64,000 nt of DNA, from assembly GCA_903813345.2 (NCBI GenBank), contig CAIIXF020000001.1, positions 13,597,915 to 13,661,914 on the forward strand, written 5' to 3'. The translations under genes and the position numbers were made by a program. This document shows, piece after piece, positions 1 through 13,300 of this stretch. The notes under the pieces are model-generated. The model was not told where the DNA came from. It saw only the letters and a list, made by a program, of their open reading frames with translations, and did not search any database. The stretch comes from Owenia fusiformis. Lineage: Eukaryota > Annelida > Polychaeta > Sabellida > Oweniidae. How positions within the stretch are numbered: position 1 is the first letter of the stretch; every line of letters begins with the position of its first letter.

Positions 1-467
1 TTTGAGCATATAGCTTTACTTTAAAAAGGAGAATTTTCAGATTGTCCAAAAGTTAGGACATCTCCTTAAATTCATGTGCCATGGTAAAAAATATAAAGTT
101 CAATATCCTAGTTTTCAAGATGTGACAAAATAGAAGAGAAAAAAAATAAAATGAGATAAATAAACATATTGACAAATGATCCATGATGAAGTACAATAGA
201 CTGGGATAATAACGGGATAAACATCTCAATTTTCCTCTTTATTTTAATAAAATCGTGTTCAATCAAAAACCTGTAAATAAGGTTAATCTTGTCTTGTGAA
301 TGATCCTTCACATTGTTTATTAACAATGGAATTAGTTATCCCAGATAACCTGGAACTCATTACTTTAAGCGTTCTTGAAGCCTCGTAAGTTTATTCTTGA
401 TCTAGTGCATGGACACCATGGTTTCCACAATGATAACATTTATTAAAGGATAACATTAAGATTCTCA

Positions 468-645
468 TATAAAAACAACACGGAGGCTCCAAACGGGATC
501 AGTCTATTTTAAGAAATTAGGAGTTTGGTAAATTCCAGTTTTTGAAATCGTCTTCCTGAAGGTAAAACAATCCATCAAAAAGTTTGTAAATATTGAGAAG
601 GCGAATTATTCAAAGGATTCATGAGCCAATATAAATCCTATCCTT
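468..645 (+). repeat. Interspersed repeat, copy 1
   Basis: Homologous, same strand, to 58594-58785: shared AATAAATCC, GGATCAGTC and AAGAAATTAGGAG segments, diverged by substitutions and small gaps. Family not recognised. Confidence 0.6.
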
Positions 646-1796
646 GAAGAGATGATTAATCACAGATTAGAAATTACAATATTCCAAGATGCAAATGAAC
701 TGTGGTCATGCAAAAATGGCTATTCATCATGCTATGGCTATTTGATATGTGTCACTTTAATGTATTGAAACCATGAGATTCCACAACTGATAAATGAATG
801 AATATGTTCACATTCTCCCACATTATGGATATTAAGGAATGAATATTCATACTGTATTTTAAAAATGATGTTTTATATTTATAAATACCTGTATGTATGA
901 TGTCACATGAACAAACAATAAAAAACTACTAATAGTGCCCAAATAACCATAGCTCTTAGGGAGCTCCTTGCCTTTTCTACCATCATCAACTAAGTCATCT
1001 CATTCAATCTCAGTTTTTGAGACACTGCTACTTTAACAAGGCATTAAAATATGCAAAATGTCACCAGCTGCCATTTGTTACAGACACCTACCACCAAACA
1101 ACAACTGACAAATACCAAACACAAAAAGGTCGGAGAATATAACAACAGACAGATATGATGAGTATCAGAAGTCTTTTTCACACCCAATCAAAATATTTTT
1201 TGTGAAACACAGGATCTACTTCTCAAATTGTGTTGATGAGATGTGAGTAAACATTGATGTATATTGAAATATGAATTGTGTGTACTTATCAAATTCACTC
1301 GGCCAAAATCAATTTTTTTTCATGATTCAGTTCCTGTATAGATTAAAAAGATTACACCTCTCTGATTATTTTCCCCAACGATGTATCGATTCTGTACATG
1401 ATATTTTCTACTGACCTTACGCAAATAAAATGTTTTATGGAAGATGGGGTAATGCTTTCACAAGATAACCCTGTGGGCATCGACCTGCTTCACGAGCATG
1501 TTCATCAAACAAGAGTGCATGATGATTTAGTGATAAATAGCTTCAGCAAATCCATCAGCATTTTGTCAAATATGAGTAATTGCCAGAGAGGAATGTCATG
1601 TTTACTGTGGACTCCCTGGAGATTAGGGGACACTAATGATAGATTGACAATAGCTTGATCATAAGCTTTTTTCAAATCACAAAATATATAGGAAAAAGAA
1701 CACAACCAGAACAACGGCAACGCCAAAGCGTAGCGAATCCCATCGAACAGAAATGGCTGGCATTTTTACACTTGAAATATATAGCAAATATCATAA

Positions 1797-3083
1797 AATA
1801 ACACCCATAAGAAAGGCCACCATTTTCAAAATGGTTGATCACTAGCCAAGTTGTCATCAGAAGAAGTAATATGCTTTTAAGTAGCCACATATAAAATTCT
1901 TAATAAAAAATCGCCAATGCCGCTTACAACCCAAAATGTCATAAGACAGTATGCAATCCTTACAAGTATTCACATATCAAATATGAACAAAATCGCTCTA
2001 TTACTTTTTGAGTTAAAAGAAAAAATGTAAAATAACACACATAAAAAATGGTGGCTATTTTTCAAAATAGCCGACTACTCCCCAAAGTTTTATTAGACAA
2101 TGTGCCATGCTTAAAGTATTCACATATCAAATATGAACAAAATCGCTCCACTTCTTTTCAAGTTATCGTAAAAAATGTAAAAATGACAGCCATTTTTAAA
2201 AATGGCCGCCTACTACTCGAAGTGTCATGAGACAGTGTGCAAGGCTCATGAGTATTCACATATCAAATATGAACAAAACCGCTCCACTACTTTTCAAGTT
2301 ATAGTAAAAACGTAAAATAACACACATAAAAAATGGTGGCTATTTTTCAAAATGGCAGACTACTCCCCAAAGTTTTATTAGACAATGTGCCATGCTTAAA
2401 GTATTCACATATCAAATATGAACAAAATCGCTCCACTTCTTTTCAAGTTATCGTAAAAAATGTAAAAATGACAGCCATTTTTCAAAATGGCCGCCTACTA
2501 CCCAAAGTGTCATTAGACAGTGTGCCATGCTTATTATATTCACATATTGAATATGAACAAAATCACTCTACTACTTTTTGAGTTATAGTAAAAATGTAAA
2601 ATAACACACGTAAAAATGGTGGCCATTTTTCAAAATAGCCGCCTACTACCCAAAATGTCATTAGACATTGTGCCGTGCTTAAAGTATTCACATACCAAAT
2701 ATGAACAAAATCGCTCCACTACTTTTCAAGTTACAGCAAAAATCGTAAAATGACGTGCAAAGGCAGCCATTCTTCAAGATGGCTGCCATATATTTCTTCT
2801 CTATTTTCATTTCTAGCTTTCTAACTTTTTTACATTTAAAACATATTGCTATTACAGTTTTATATGCAGTACCTAAATAACTGTAAAATCGTCACTAAAA
2901 TGGCCGCGATTTTTTTTGAGCGGCCATTTTGAAAATCGGTTTTCAAGCAGAACTTCTACCCCCATTGGGTATATGTGTACAAAATATGAACAAAATGAGG
3001 CCAGCGGTATTTGAGTTATTGCCCGGACGGATGGACGGAGGCGTTCCCTATATCCCTCCAAACTTCGTTCGATGGGATAACAA
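1797..3083 (+). mobile_element. Pearl-like (Helentron-related) element with dimeric ~142-bp core repeats
   Basis: Core units start near 2030, 2173, 2314, 2458, 2597 and 2740, about 142 bp apart. They alternate between two types (TAACACACATAAAAAATGG and TGACAGCCATTTTT), so the higher-order unit is about 284 bp. A non-repeated block from 2826 follows, with a GGAC microsatellite and the end TTCGTTCGATGGGATAA. That layout (tandem cores, unique right block, ACGG-type microsatellite) is that of bivalve pearl elements. No coding capacity. Confidence 0.6.
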
Positions 3084-3296
3084 TATTTCAATAGTGTATA
3101 TCAATAGACTGAATGTTTAAATAAGAATAAACGCCCATGGTGGATGATTGATTTCAAATACCATTACCAAAGAGGTAAAAAGAGACAGTTTCACAAAATG
3201 TCTATGAAACATAAGAAGCAACACTGCACTCTTATATTAGAAATTTGAAATCACATGTACAGTAAATACATATTAACAAAGAATTCACATGACAAA

Positions 3297-3423
3297 ATGT
3301 CACCACTTTAGTTTGTTACAGACACTGAATGCCAACCATCAAACATTTACCGGCAAATTCCCACCACTGAACATTGTTCAAAAAAAGTTGGAGACCACAT
3401 CAATAAAAAGTCTGGTGGTGACA
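3297..3423. mobile_element. ATGTCACCA-ended short element, small copy
   Basis: GACAAAATGTCACCA at the left and TCTGGTGGTGACA at the right. A related left end with GTTACAGACAC is at about 1056-1140 without a clear right end. Confidence 0.45.
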
Positions 3424-6400
3424 CCACAAAGTGAAGAACATTCGTAGAAAATATTCACCTCCATAGATGATGTACAGAATCCATTCATCTTAGAAAAGAA
3501 GGTAGATACTAGATATTTTGGATCTTGGAACCACACGATAGGTAGATGAAAAGAATTGCATCCAGTGTTTGTCCATCGATATTTCATATGTGTGATCATT
3601 ATGAATATGCCAAATCAAACATGTGCATTATAATTAACAACCTGATTAACAAAATTAGTTTTACCAACCTGGCCTTGATGGTTTAGAATATATCTCTTCA
3701 TGAAAAAAAACAAATGCTAAATCATATTCTCAAAGCAAATATATCATCTTATTTACACCAAGCTATGGCTATGTAAAATAAACATCAGTTCAATATGCTC
3801 ATAGCATATTTCATTTAAATCACATTAAGAACCATAAAAATAAAATTTATTAGCGTGACTGCTGGTGAATTATTTAGATATTTCTGATTTGTTTCAGAAA
3901 AATCGTGTTGACAGAGCAGAACATAAACATAGAAATATGCATCCAGGAACAATATCAGTTAACCATCATTGTTCATAAAACATTACATTAATGTTTGTTC
4001 TCGCTATATCTCTTAAGTTATATTAGCATAAAGGATATCCTTGTTAACTAACAATCTTTGTTGAATTTTCCATCTTGGATACAAGGTTTTAGCTGTTCCA
4101 GACATATCACATTTTTTCTTTCTTTATCAGCAAGAATTGAGATGTGATGAGTAAAACAATCCACATTTCAAATTAGGAGTTGCATATTAAAAGAAAGTTT
4201 CCAATTGGGTATAAGATACAAGAGTTACATATTAAAAGAAAGCTTTCAACTGGGTATAAGGTACAAGGGTGACTCGAGTCCAGTGAATCCATCAACTCAT
4301 ATTTGACAGTCTTGAAACTGAATTTGACTGTTGTGGTACCAATACCAACTTCAGTAAACCTGAGTACATGGAACACTCTTGGCACCTTTAAAAAGTGTTC
4401 CATTTACAAAGGTTCATTTGACAATAAGTCAATAGGCTGCAGGACTTTGAAAAACTTTCCACTTATGGAGGTGTTCCAATTACAGAGGTGTTCCATTTTA
4501 CAGATTTTAATATATGTTATATGGTTTTGAAACTATTCCATTGAGAGAAAGTGGCAATAATAAACTAATCATTTAATAACACAAAGCCATCGCAAACTAA
4601 TATAATATCACGGTGGTATGTGAGTTAAAGAAAAGATACCCTAAATAATCCTAACAAAATAATGGATGAATGAACATAATACTAATGAAAATAGAAACCG
4701 CTATCTATTGCACTGGTGCTGGCTAATGAATAAATAAGTGATGAAGTCGGCATTCTGATACTCAAAGCATCTCTCTCTCTCTCTCTCTGTTGCATCGTAG
4801 ATGACAAGAACATAGATGGAGAGGGTGTGGCTTCCACGCTATTGAAGTGGTGCTAATGGATGAGTTGAGGAGTTCAATGAGTCTGGAGGCCAACATGGCA
4901 AAGACATGATCCACTGGTGTAATAGCAAGCACTACTTCTTAAGTAATATCATGAATTACTTATGTAACAAGATAAGCATGCCAAAGAGTGATCAATCACA
5001 AACTTCCAATTTGATACTCAATCCTCATTTAGGTGAATTTTTTCTTTTGATAAGTTATTTCTGATATCTACTTTGTTCATTTACACAAGCCATTTGATCT
5101 ACTTGTAGTTTTTGCCGGACTGTTCAATTTATTTTGTAAATCATGTAAATGCTACTCATTCTGAAAGTAGGTCACATAAGGTCATCTTGGAACTATTTTT
5201 GTAGTAAACATAAACAAAGAATCAGTAAACATCAACAAAAACAAAAGTGAGTCCTTCATAATATTTGAAGATGTTTACGAAATAAATATTTATATACTGA
5301 TTGATTTTAAAATATGGATTGGTTAATGATGATGACAGAGCAAGTAGACAGACTACTAAGAGGATATTTCCTGTCATTTTTTAATTAATTTGTGTACCTT
5401 TGATGCTATCAAAATATGTTCTCGTATTAAAGCAGTGTCATAATTATATGTCAGTTGAGGATTTATAGAAACACTCATCTATCTTGCATAAAAGGGTGAC
5501 AGGCAATTAACGAAGGATTGAAAAAGTGGATTACATTGTATAATGTTGCGATAAACTAAGATTTCTCAATATACTAACTTGAGATCACGTAAGATCTCTG
5601 GCTTCAAGAGAAGAGTTAATTTGATTTCTTTTAATAGAATTCTATTGTGTTCCATGGTTTAATAACTTAGCCTAGAGACATGCTGATTTGAGTTCATATG
5701 GTTTGAAATGTTCGCTTTTGTTGATGCATGAACTTCAGGTGAATAAATATCTACAGGGAGATAAAAACTATTCTTGTTGTTGAGGTCATCTTTGGGAGCA
5801 CCGAAGCCAGATATCGTGGGATGAGTTCAGACACCTCCAAAGGGAACTGTTGTTAATCAATTACCTATGCCAATGAAGCAAACAGTTTATTCTTTATATG
5901 ATTACATAACGATTATGAGATGATGTCTCATTGTAGAAAATGAACTCCACATTATACTACTAGACTCGTCTATTGTAAATGCTTCAACTGGAACTTCAAA
6001 TGTGAATTATGACGTGAAAGGCTATAACTATAGAAGTTCACTTAGACTTGGCACAATGTGGTATTAATAGAAATACTAGAAAAAAGAATACAATGCAGTC
6101 TCATTTTTATACATTAATCTTAAAGCACAATGCACCCATAAATTGTTGTTTGAGATGGTAATTTACAAGTGAGGTAGAAGTACTGTATTCAGTTGCAGAT
6201 GTTAAATTATAAGACATTGCAAAATATATGTTGTTATCTTGCAGACAGCGAAGAAAGAGAATTCACAAAGGGCAACATTTGGAAAGACAATAGGAAACAT
6301 AAAATAATCCTAACATGAAATACTATAGAGCAGTATTAAAAGAAACATTTATCAAACAATAAGTTGAAAGGAAACTAGAGATTTGATTAATGAGCCATGT

Positions 6401-7171
6401 TAAATAACTTCATTCTGATGAAGAGAAACCATTTGAGGCCTGGGGGTAAATCTACATAAAAATAATGCCATCGAGATATCTCATGCTCAGATATATTTTA
6501 ACCTTTTAAGTACAATCCCATTACATGATTTAATTAAATGTTTTAACTACAGTAATCAAAGACATGAGGCGTCATTTGCTCCACTTCACAAATAACAATT
6601 TCATGACATGATTCTTGTAAAACATGCAATATTGAAATCATTCAGGCCACACTTTGATATTATTATTCATACATTAAATTCAACTAATGTAATGTTTATC
6701 AGGCTCAGTACTAAACTTTAAACCCATTCTGTCATTTAATAAACACGCCACAGGCTAAAACTCTGAGCTGAATTAGTTTGAACAGATTTTCTAAAAAATA
6801 AAAAATAAATGAAAGTTTCATCCTAATCATTTCATATGGCTGCAATTAGCAAAGCAAATATTTATGTTATGGTAAATAATTACCAGATAAATTCACAAGG
6901 CCATCAGAAAGCTGGGTACGATTATTACAAGAAAACATAGTTTTTAATTTCTATCAGAAGAAATTCTCATTACTTATGTTCTCGAATTCATTTGCATCTT
7001 GTTTTGTATTTTCAAACGCCAATAATTAATTGATGAATAATGATGATTTTATCAACATAGGAATTATGACTAATCACAAGAATATGCAAATTTTTGTGAT
7101 TAGCCAATAAAGGACCCACACTCCCACACTCCCAAAGACCCACAACTTTAATCAGCTGTAGAAATTGGTAA

Positions 7172-7269
7172 AGCTAAGTTCACACCAACAGCGCTTTGAT
7201 GGCGCTTTAAAGCGCCGTGCAAAGCCGCTTTAAAAGTATCATCAAAGCGCCGTTGGTGTGAACTTAGCT
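7172..7269. mobile_element. 98-bp MITE, TAA duplication (Harbinger-type)
   Basis: Near-perfect palindrome: AGCTAAGTTCACACCAAC at the left and its complement at the right, around a GC-rich AGCGCTTTGAT / ATCAAAGCGC core. It is flanked by TAA at 7169-7171 and 7270-7272. A 3-bp TWA duplication is typical of PIF/Harbinger. Confidence 0.75.
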
Positions 7270-7475
7270 TAATCTGTAGCATGTGCGCAAAAAATTCTGA
7301 TGAGTCGTTTTCTTAAAATGGCGATGACATACCTCTGTACAGTTAAGACAATAATACAGTTTAGCAGCCATGTCCCCTGCTGGTATCCATCATATATCAA
7401 TTTAAACCATCCATAGTGACATTTTCTCAACCAATAATCGAGAAATGGAAAGTGGCGATACCAGGTGAAATAGAT

Positions 7476-7602
7476 ACTATGGATAGACAGACAGACCAAC
7501 ACTTGGATGGACATATCAACAGCTGGATGGACAGACCAACAGTTGGATGGACAGACCAACAGAGGGACTTCCAGACTGACAGAGAGATGGACAGACAAAT
7601 GG
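7476..7602 (+). repeat. GGAC-type minisatellite
   Basis: Degenerate units of about 22 bp (GGATGGACAGACCAACAGTT), four to five copies, just left of the second pearl-like 3' block. It explains the repetitive open frames here (WMDRPTVGWTD type), which are not genes. Confidence 0.75.
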
Positions 7603-7720
7603 ACATGTGAGCCAAAAAGAGAATCTGAGGTCAACAATAAAAAATGTCTTAACAAAACAAAATGTTAATACCTACAAATGGTAACAAAAATATAAAAAAA
7701 ATTAATGTCCTGTATAATTT

Positions 7721-8009
7721 TTTTACATTTATAACATATTGCTATTACAGTTTTACATATTGCACCTAAATTACTGTAAAATCGGCACTAAAATGGCCGC
7801 CATTTTTAAATGAGTGGCCATTTTGAAAATCAGTTTTCAAGCAGAACTTCTACTCCCATAGAGTATATGTGTACACAATATTAACAAAATCAGGACAACA
7901 GTATTTGAGTCATTGCCCGGACAGACGGACGGACGGACGCATGTACGGACGGACGGATGGACGGAGGAGTTCCCTATATCCCTGCGAACTTTGTTCGATG
8001 GGATAATAA
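7721..8009 (+). mobile_element. Pearl-like 3' block without core repeats
   Basis: Clearly homologous over its length to 2826-3083: same start (ACATATTGCTATTACAGTTT), same AAAATGGCCGCC hairpin, same GGAC microsatellite, same end TTTGTTCGATGGGATAATA. It lacks the 142-bp array. Confidence 0.65.
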
Positions 8010-10184
8010 ATTATACAGCCATTATTCAAGTGTGAATAGATTTTTGGTTAATGCCAGGAAAGAGAAAGACAAGCCATTATTCAAACTGACATTGATATAA
8101 TAAATAGGTACAAGTCATTTTAATTAGGCATTTATGTTAATACATAGACAAGGTAGCTATGTGCAGATACGAGCAGAAATACAGTTATTCATATGATAGA
8201 ATGTGCTTATTCTGCTGACTTTACACAATCCTACGCCACCAATCATATAAGCATATTTTCATTTACACAAGTATTACCTAGCTACGCTATTTATGAATTA
8301 ATGAAACACAAACATCGTCTAAGTAAAATATTTGAACACACGAATGGATCAAAACTGAATTTATGTTTTCGCCCAACTAACATCACACCCACATAATTAC
8401 TGAATGTCAAATATATATCATTGAATTAGGTTGTGTTAGCCTTGAAAATTACAATCCATTACACATAAGTACATTCAGTTGTTTGAACAAATGATTGCCA
8501 AACAGTTTCTGCCTGTCACATAATTACAAATGCATGTTAGATGCCTAGATGCTTGTACTAGAAAATGGCATAAAAGGCAGATAAGCACCCAGGAGTCATT
8601 TAAATGATAAAATAAGTCAATTGTATTACAGTTTCTATCATCTGTCAACATTTACACACGAGTGCATGACATTTCATCAATTTAGTTATGACAGATTATT
8701 TGGGATCATTGTGTCATCTGGAGAAAATGGCACACAGAAGTAGGTATTTGAATTATGTTTTTATTGAAATGCGAAACTGTCAATAATCTGACTAAGATCA
8801 CAAAGATACCATGGAAATGAACTGTTATCAGGATTATGCCAATTAAAATAAATCCTGTAATCCTTTATTCTAAGAGTGGCGCATCTATGATGGATCACTT
8901 CATGAATAAATTGTGAATTTTTAGATTTCCGATTGTATTCAAAATACGAATTAAAAACAATTCACATGAGCAGCCGAAAGGGAACAAATTCCATTTGACT
9001 TATGAGTTAAAACTAGAAAAATGGGAACTCCACAGAAAGCAGTCACAAATCAAAACAAACAAAATGTTTACACTTATCATTATGGGCTGTTTCCCAAAGA
9101 TTCTGATGTTCAGTATTTCAAAACAGAACTCGTTTTTTGGGTGGTCATTTTGTAAATGAGAACAATACCCTGCATTTCATTTGGACAGCCATTTAAGATT
9201 TTTTGAGGATCTGATCTGAAACATGATGTAACATTTGTGATCTACTCAATACTTTTGCAGTGGTTTAATTAGTAGCAGGAAACAGGCGATTTTCACTGGT
9301 TGTTTCCATCAAATCGCCTGTTGTTTTTAGAGACTTTTTATCTTTTCCATGTTAAATTTATGATTTCCATTAATGTTGCCTGTTGTGAGAAATTCCAGTT
9401 TTGGAGAAAATATAAATTTCGAACATTTTCCACATATAAAAAATGTATTTCATTGCTCAAAATGGAATTTCATATCAACCCTGAAATGAAAGTGATATGT
9501 ATTCTAATATTTTTATAAACTGTGTCACATACTTCATGAAATAGTTGAATAAATGAGAAACTAATTTCAATACTTCATGAAATAGTTGAATAAATGAGAA
9601 ACCAATTTCATTAGGGACATAGGCAACCCATTAGCAAAATTGAAAAATATATTATTATGTCATTATATTGTTTTATCCATTAGCACAGTAATGTACTAGA
9701 AAATGTAGCTAAATATATACGCACACACACGGCAACAATAGATCATTGTGAATCATGTCATCAAGGCTGATATGGGAAAAAGGCTCTTTATCATTCAACT
9801 TCATTTGGTTTAAAACATCAAACTAATGACTTCATATCAAAACCACCAAGGAAATAAGACTGCATTAAAGGGCAAAGGCTATAATCAATTTGAAGCACAT
9901 GTAAAATTTACTTAATGGTGCGGTGTGTATTGAATTCTATTAAGTGCATTATTCCAGAGATGTTTTTGTGGAAGTAAAGTTCTCATTTTCAAAATGATTG
10001 GTCATACTACAATATGCTAATGTTGCATGATTTTCTCATTGTTAACTGGGTGAATGCAAATAGTATTCGAGGAGGTGTTCAACATAGGTTCACTAATTTC
10101 AATGGGTATTGTATGTTCCACTTGAAGAGGTATACTGCAAGTATAATTGTTAAACTAAGGTAGAATGAATAATTAAAGGCTCAC

Positions 10185-10324
10185 CTGGTCCTCTTTGGAG
10201 AGGAACGGAAATTCAGATACTTTTTTCTTGATGCCTCCGCCAGCGATACAGAGCACATCACAGTGACGACAGAACTTAGGCTTTGACTTGATGAGGGACT
10301 GGATGTTTATTGCTTCCTCTTTGT
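10185..10324 (-). CDS. KMT2C/D: KMT2C/D exon 54: first half of a zinc site before ePHD2
   Basis: Residues 4695-4741. SKPKFCRHCDVLCIAGGGIK then KKVSEFPFLSKEDQ. It aligns with vertebrate KMT2C WCCHCKVVILGSGVRKSFKDLTLLNKDS. In the family the second zinc pair (FCSNNCF) follows immediately; here it is not in this exon, so the next exon must supply it. The donor is a good CAG|GTGAGC in phase 0. Confidence 0.97.
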
Positions 10325-13300
10325 CTGAAAGTTGACAAAGAAGTGTATTGGATAATGAAATAGGAGACAGAAACCAATATAGAGACAATAATATGTCGTT
10401 ATAATCTAATGAAAATAGATAGCAGTTACATATTTATGGAATGTTACCACGCTATTCACACGCTTTGATATCTGGATGAATTGAATTAATACAATAAAAT
10501 TAATTTATAATCTAAGCTCACGTTTTACAAAGCCTGTTTTGAAGAGTTCTGGGGATGGGCTTCTAGAGATCTGGTATTGTGGGGGAACAGAGATCTTCAG
10601 TAGGTCAGCCAGGGCAGATATGACATTACCAATGTCTTTTGCAGCATGCTCTGACACAGTCAATGTAACAGACACCTAAATAACACATACAACATATACT
10701 CCTTTACAAGTGACATCTTTTAGTAATGCATTATCTGAAAATTAAATAAAATAGCAGGTGTTTTTGATATAATACAGCAACAAAATAAATAATAACAAAA
10801 ATTTTGCTGAAATTTTGCTGAAAGGTCAAAATCATAGAATTATTTTCTTGACCTGATGAATGTGCTTGAAAACAGAAGTTTGCATACAATTTACATAAAA
10901 ATTACACATCAACTACATATTTTCAGACAATGCATATAACTAAAGCTCCATACCTGGTTCCCTGCATCTTGCAGGGGCTTGCTTAATGTGCTACTGAGTG
11001 CAGACACTTTAGACTTCAAGCCATCTGTTACCAGAGCGCCAATATTTTCTTTCTCCTTGATGAAGTCCTCATAGCCTGCATCTGGTTTCTCCTTTTTGAT
11101 CTCTTTTTCCAAACTCAGCTCTTTCTCATTCTCTTCTTTAATTATGGGTTCAGCTGGAAAGGTTAATCAGAATCATGCAATGAGGGAATCATGCAATGTG
11201 GGAATCATTGAGTGTGGGAATTATGAAATGTGGGAATCATTACTGTATACATGTATGTCGGAATCATGAAATGTGGGTAACATTACAATTACATACTCTC
11301 TGAATATTACTTTTGCTGAAGATTGTAAATTGAATATCTTGAGAAATTGTGCCATCTTTTTTCAAATGATGTATCTATATCACGTATAACTGCAATCTTT
11401 ATAGAAAAAGCATTATATGACAGAATATCCACACTTGATAGGTAATTGTAAATGGTTTCGAAGGAGTAATAACATGTTAGACAGCAGAAATGACAAATGA
11501 TAAAAAACAAAAAAACAATGACTTCACTTTTTGTATCTCCAAAACGAGTTTTAGACCAAACTGCACATACCTTTTATTGGAATTGGAGCAATGATGGGAA
11601 CTAGAGGAGATATAGGTCTTGTATCTGGTTCCTCTCCCTCTTGTTTGATGACCTGGAGTCCAGGGAACTTCACTTTCTCCCCCTTGAATTCACACTCAGG
11701 AGACGATGATGAGATTATTGTGTCTGGAGAGTTGACAGACCTGAAGAAAAACATGAAAGAATACTTGATTAGGTATCATCGCTCATGACAAAAACTTATG
11801 CTTACTAAAAATCTCTTCATATGAATAAAGTTCTTATCCAATGATACCAGAATATCAGATTATTTGTACAAAAATTAAAATTTGCAAAATTTAAAAATTT
11901 GGTTAAGAAATAGAAAGGAGCATGTAGGTTATCGCAAACAATTTCAAATGATTCTAACTTGAATTATGAATATTTTCTGATCATGAACATGGGTGTATCT
12001 TTTAGATCCATTCATTATCTTCAAGAAAAGTTTATATATTGATAATTTAGTCAATCAGACCTAAGTGATATTGAAGGGGCAATGGACCAATCAACATACT
12101 TTTTCAAAAATGTTGACCTAATTTTCACCAAAAATGCAACTTTTTAATATATTGTAGAATGCATAATTAGAATGTGCTTTGAGACATGTTCGATTTCCTA
12201 AAAGGAAAAGTTGATTGCTCCATGGACTTTAAAGATACTGAATTCGGATGACCAAAATGAACTGAAACCAATGGATAGCATGAGATTTTTCAATGGAGAA
12301 ATAACATGGGGAACACTTATCTTAAAGCAATTAAGTTTTTCTTTCAAGAACTATTTGATACATCAAAATAGAAAATAGTAATGCATTAAACATTGTAAAA
12401 AATGATTGCATTTTTGGTGAAAATGGGGTCAACATCTTTGAAAAAGTGTGTTGATGGGTTGATTGCTAGTTAAATATCTCCGAGTATGTTTGATTTTATT
12501 ATTACTGTATATAATTTTCTTTGAGATAATGAATTGATCTAAAAGATAAACCTGTCTTCATTGTCAGAAAATAGTCATTATCCAAGATATAACCTTCTTA
12601 AATTGTTTGCGATAACCTACGTGCTCCTTTCGGAAAAATGAAATTAAGTGAAAAAAGACACCTGTTTGATTACAATAGGTAAACCACATGCTCATGAGCT
12701 AAAAAGATAAAACCTGAACTTACCTTGCTGCAGAGGCAGGCCTTGGGCCTATTAGAGGTGGACTAGGGTAGCACACAGGCTGTCTCATATCAGGTAGGAG
12801 ACCTTGACGTAAAGACAGCGGTCCACTAGAGCCTTCACCTATCACACCTCGTTGATGTTCTGATTCAGGACCTGAATGCAATACAATGTAATAATAAGGT
12901 CAGTCAAGCTACATTGCTTAAGAGAGAACTTTGGTTCAAGCATTGCTAACTGACATATTTTAGTGATCTCCCGATTCAACCTGACTAGATCAAAATAAAT
13001 TCAATAATTCAACCTTTTAACAGATTTCCGAGAAAGGTGGCATGTTATCTTCAACAGAGTGCAGAATCTAGTAGTTCTTTTGCTTGAGAACACAATTTTA
13101 CTTTAAATGAAAAAAGATACATAATACAAAAGCAAATACCATGGTGTAGATAAACATTATTTGAGTACATTTGAAGAGATAAACCGCTACTATTCTAGTG
13201 CTCCCACATATCTATACAATTTAGCAGTAGTATTATAGACTGGTATCATACCTGGTGCAGGAGAAGAGGTGCCATCCATGAGGAAGCGCCGCCTGGCTCC

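Larger units (their letters stand above)
1..10184. other. 10 kb without recognised exons (KMT2C/D intron or 3' region)
   Basis: Downstream of KMT2C/D exon 54. I looked on the minus strand for FCSxxC, KWKxxKWK, the second ePHD (WVHLNCALW), FYRN/FYRC and SET motifs and found none, though a short exon could be missed. It is AT-rich and contains the repeats listed separately, a CT microsatellite near 4,771-4,790, two tandem copies of a 45-bp unit at 4,165-4,260, and a 41-bp direct duplication at 9,528-9,611. Confidence 0.6.

Noticed and set aside
3880-3920. Minus-strand FMFCSVNTIFLK as a candidate for the missing second zinc pair of KMT2C/D
   Set aside because: It lacks the second cysteine of the FCSxxC motif, the splice sites do not fit, and a stop follows shortly.
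7416-7615. Open frames rich in Asp-Arg-Gln-Thr or Ser-Ile-Cys-Leu
   Set aside because: Generated on both strands by the GGAC-type minisatellite.
9280-9323. Hairpin ACAGGCGATTT / AAATCGCCTGT
   Set aside because: A single 11-bp inverted repeat with no flanking duplication and no second copy; it could be chance.
9528-9611. 41-bp direct duplication (TACTTCATGAAATAGTTGAA)
   Set aside because: A simple two-copy local duplication with no further structure.
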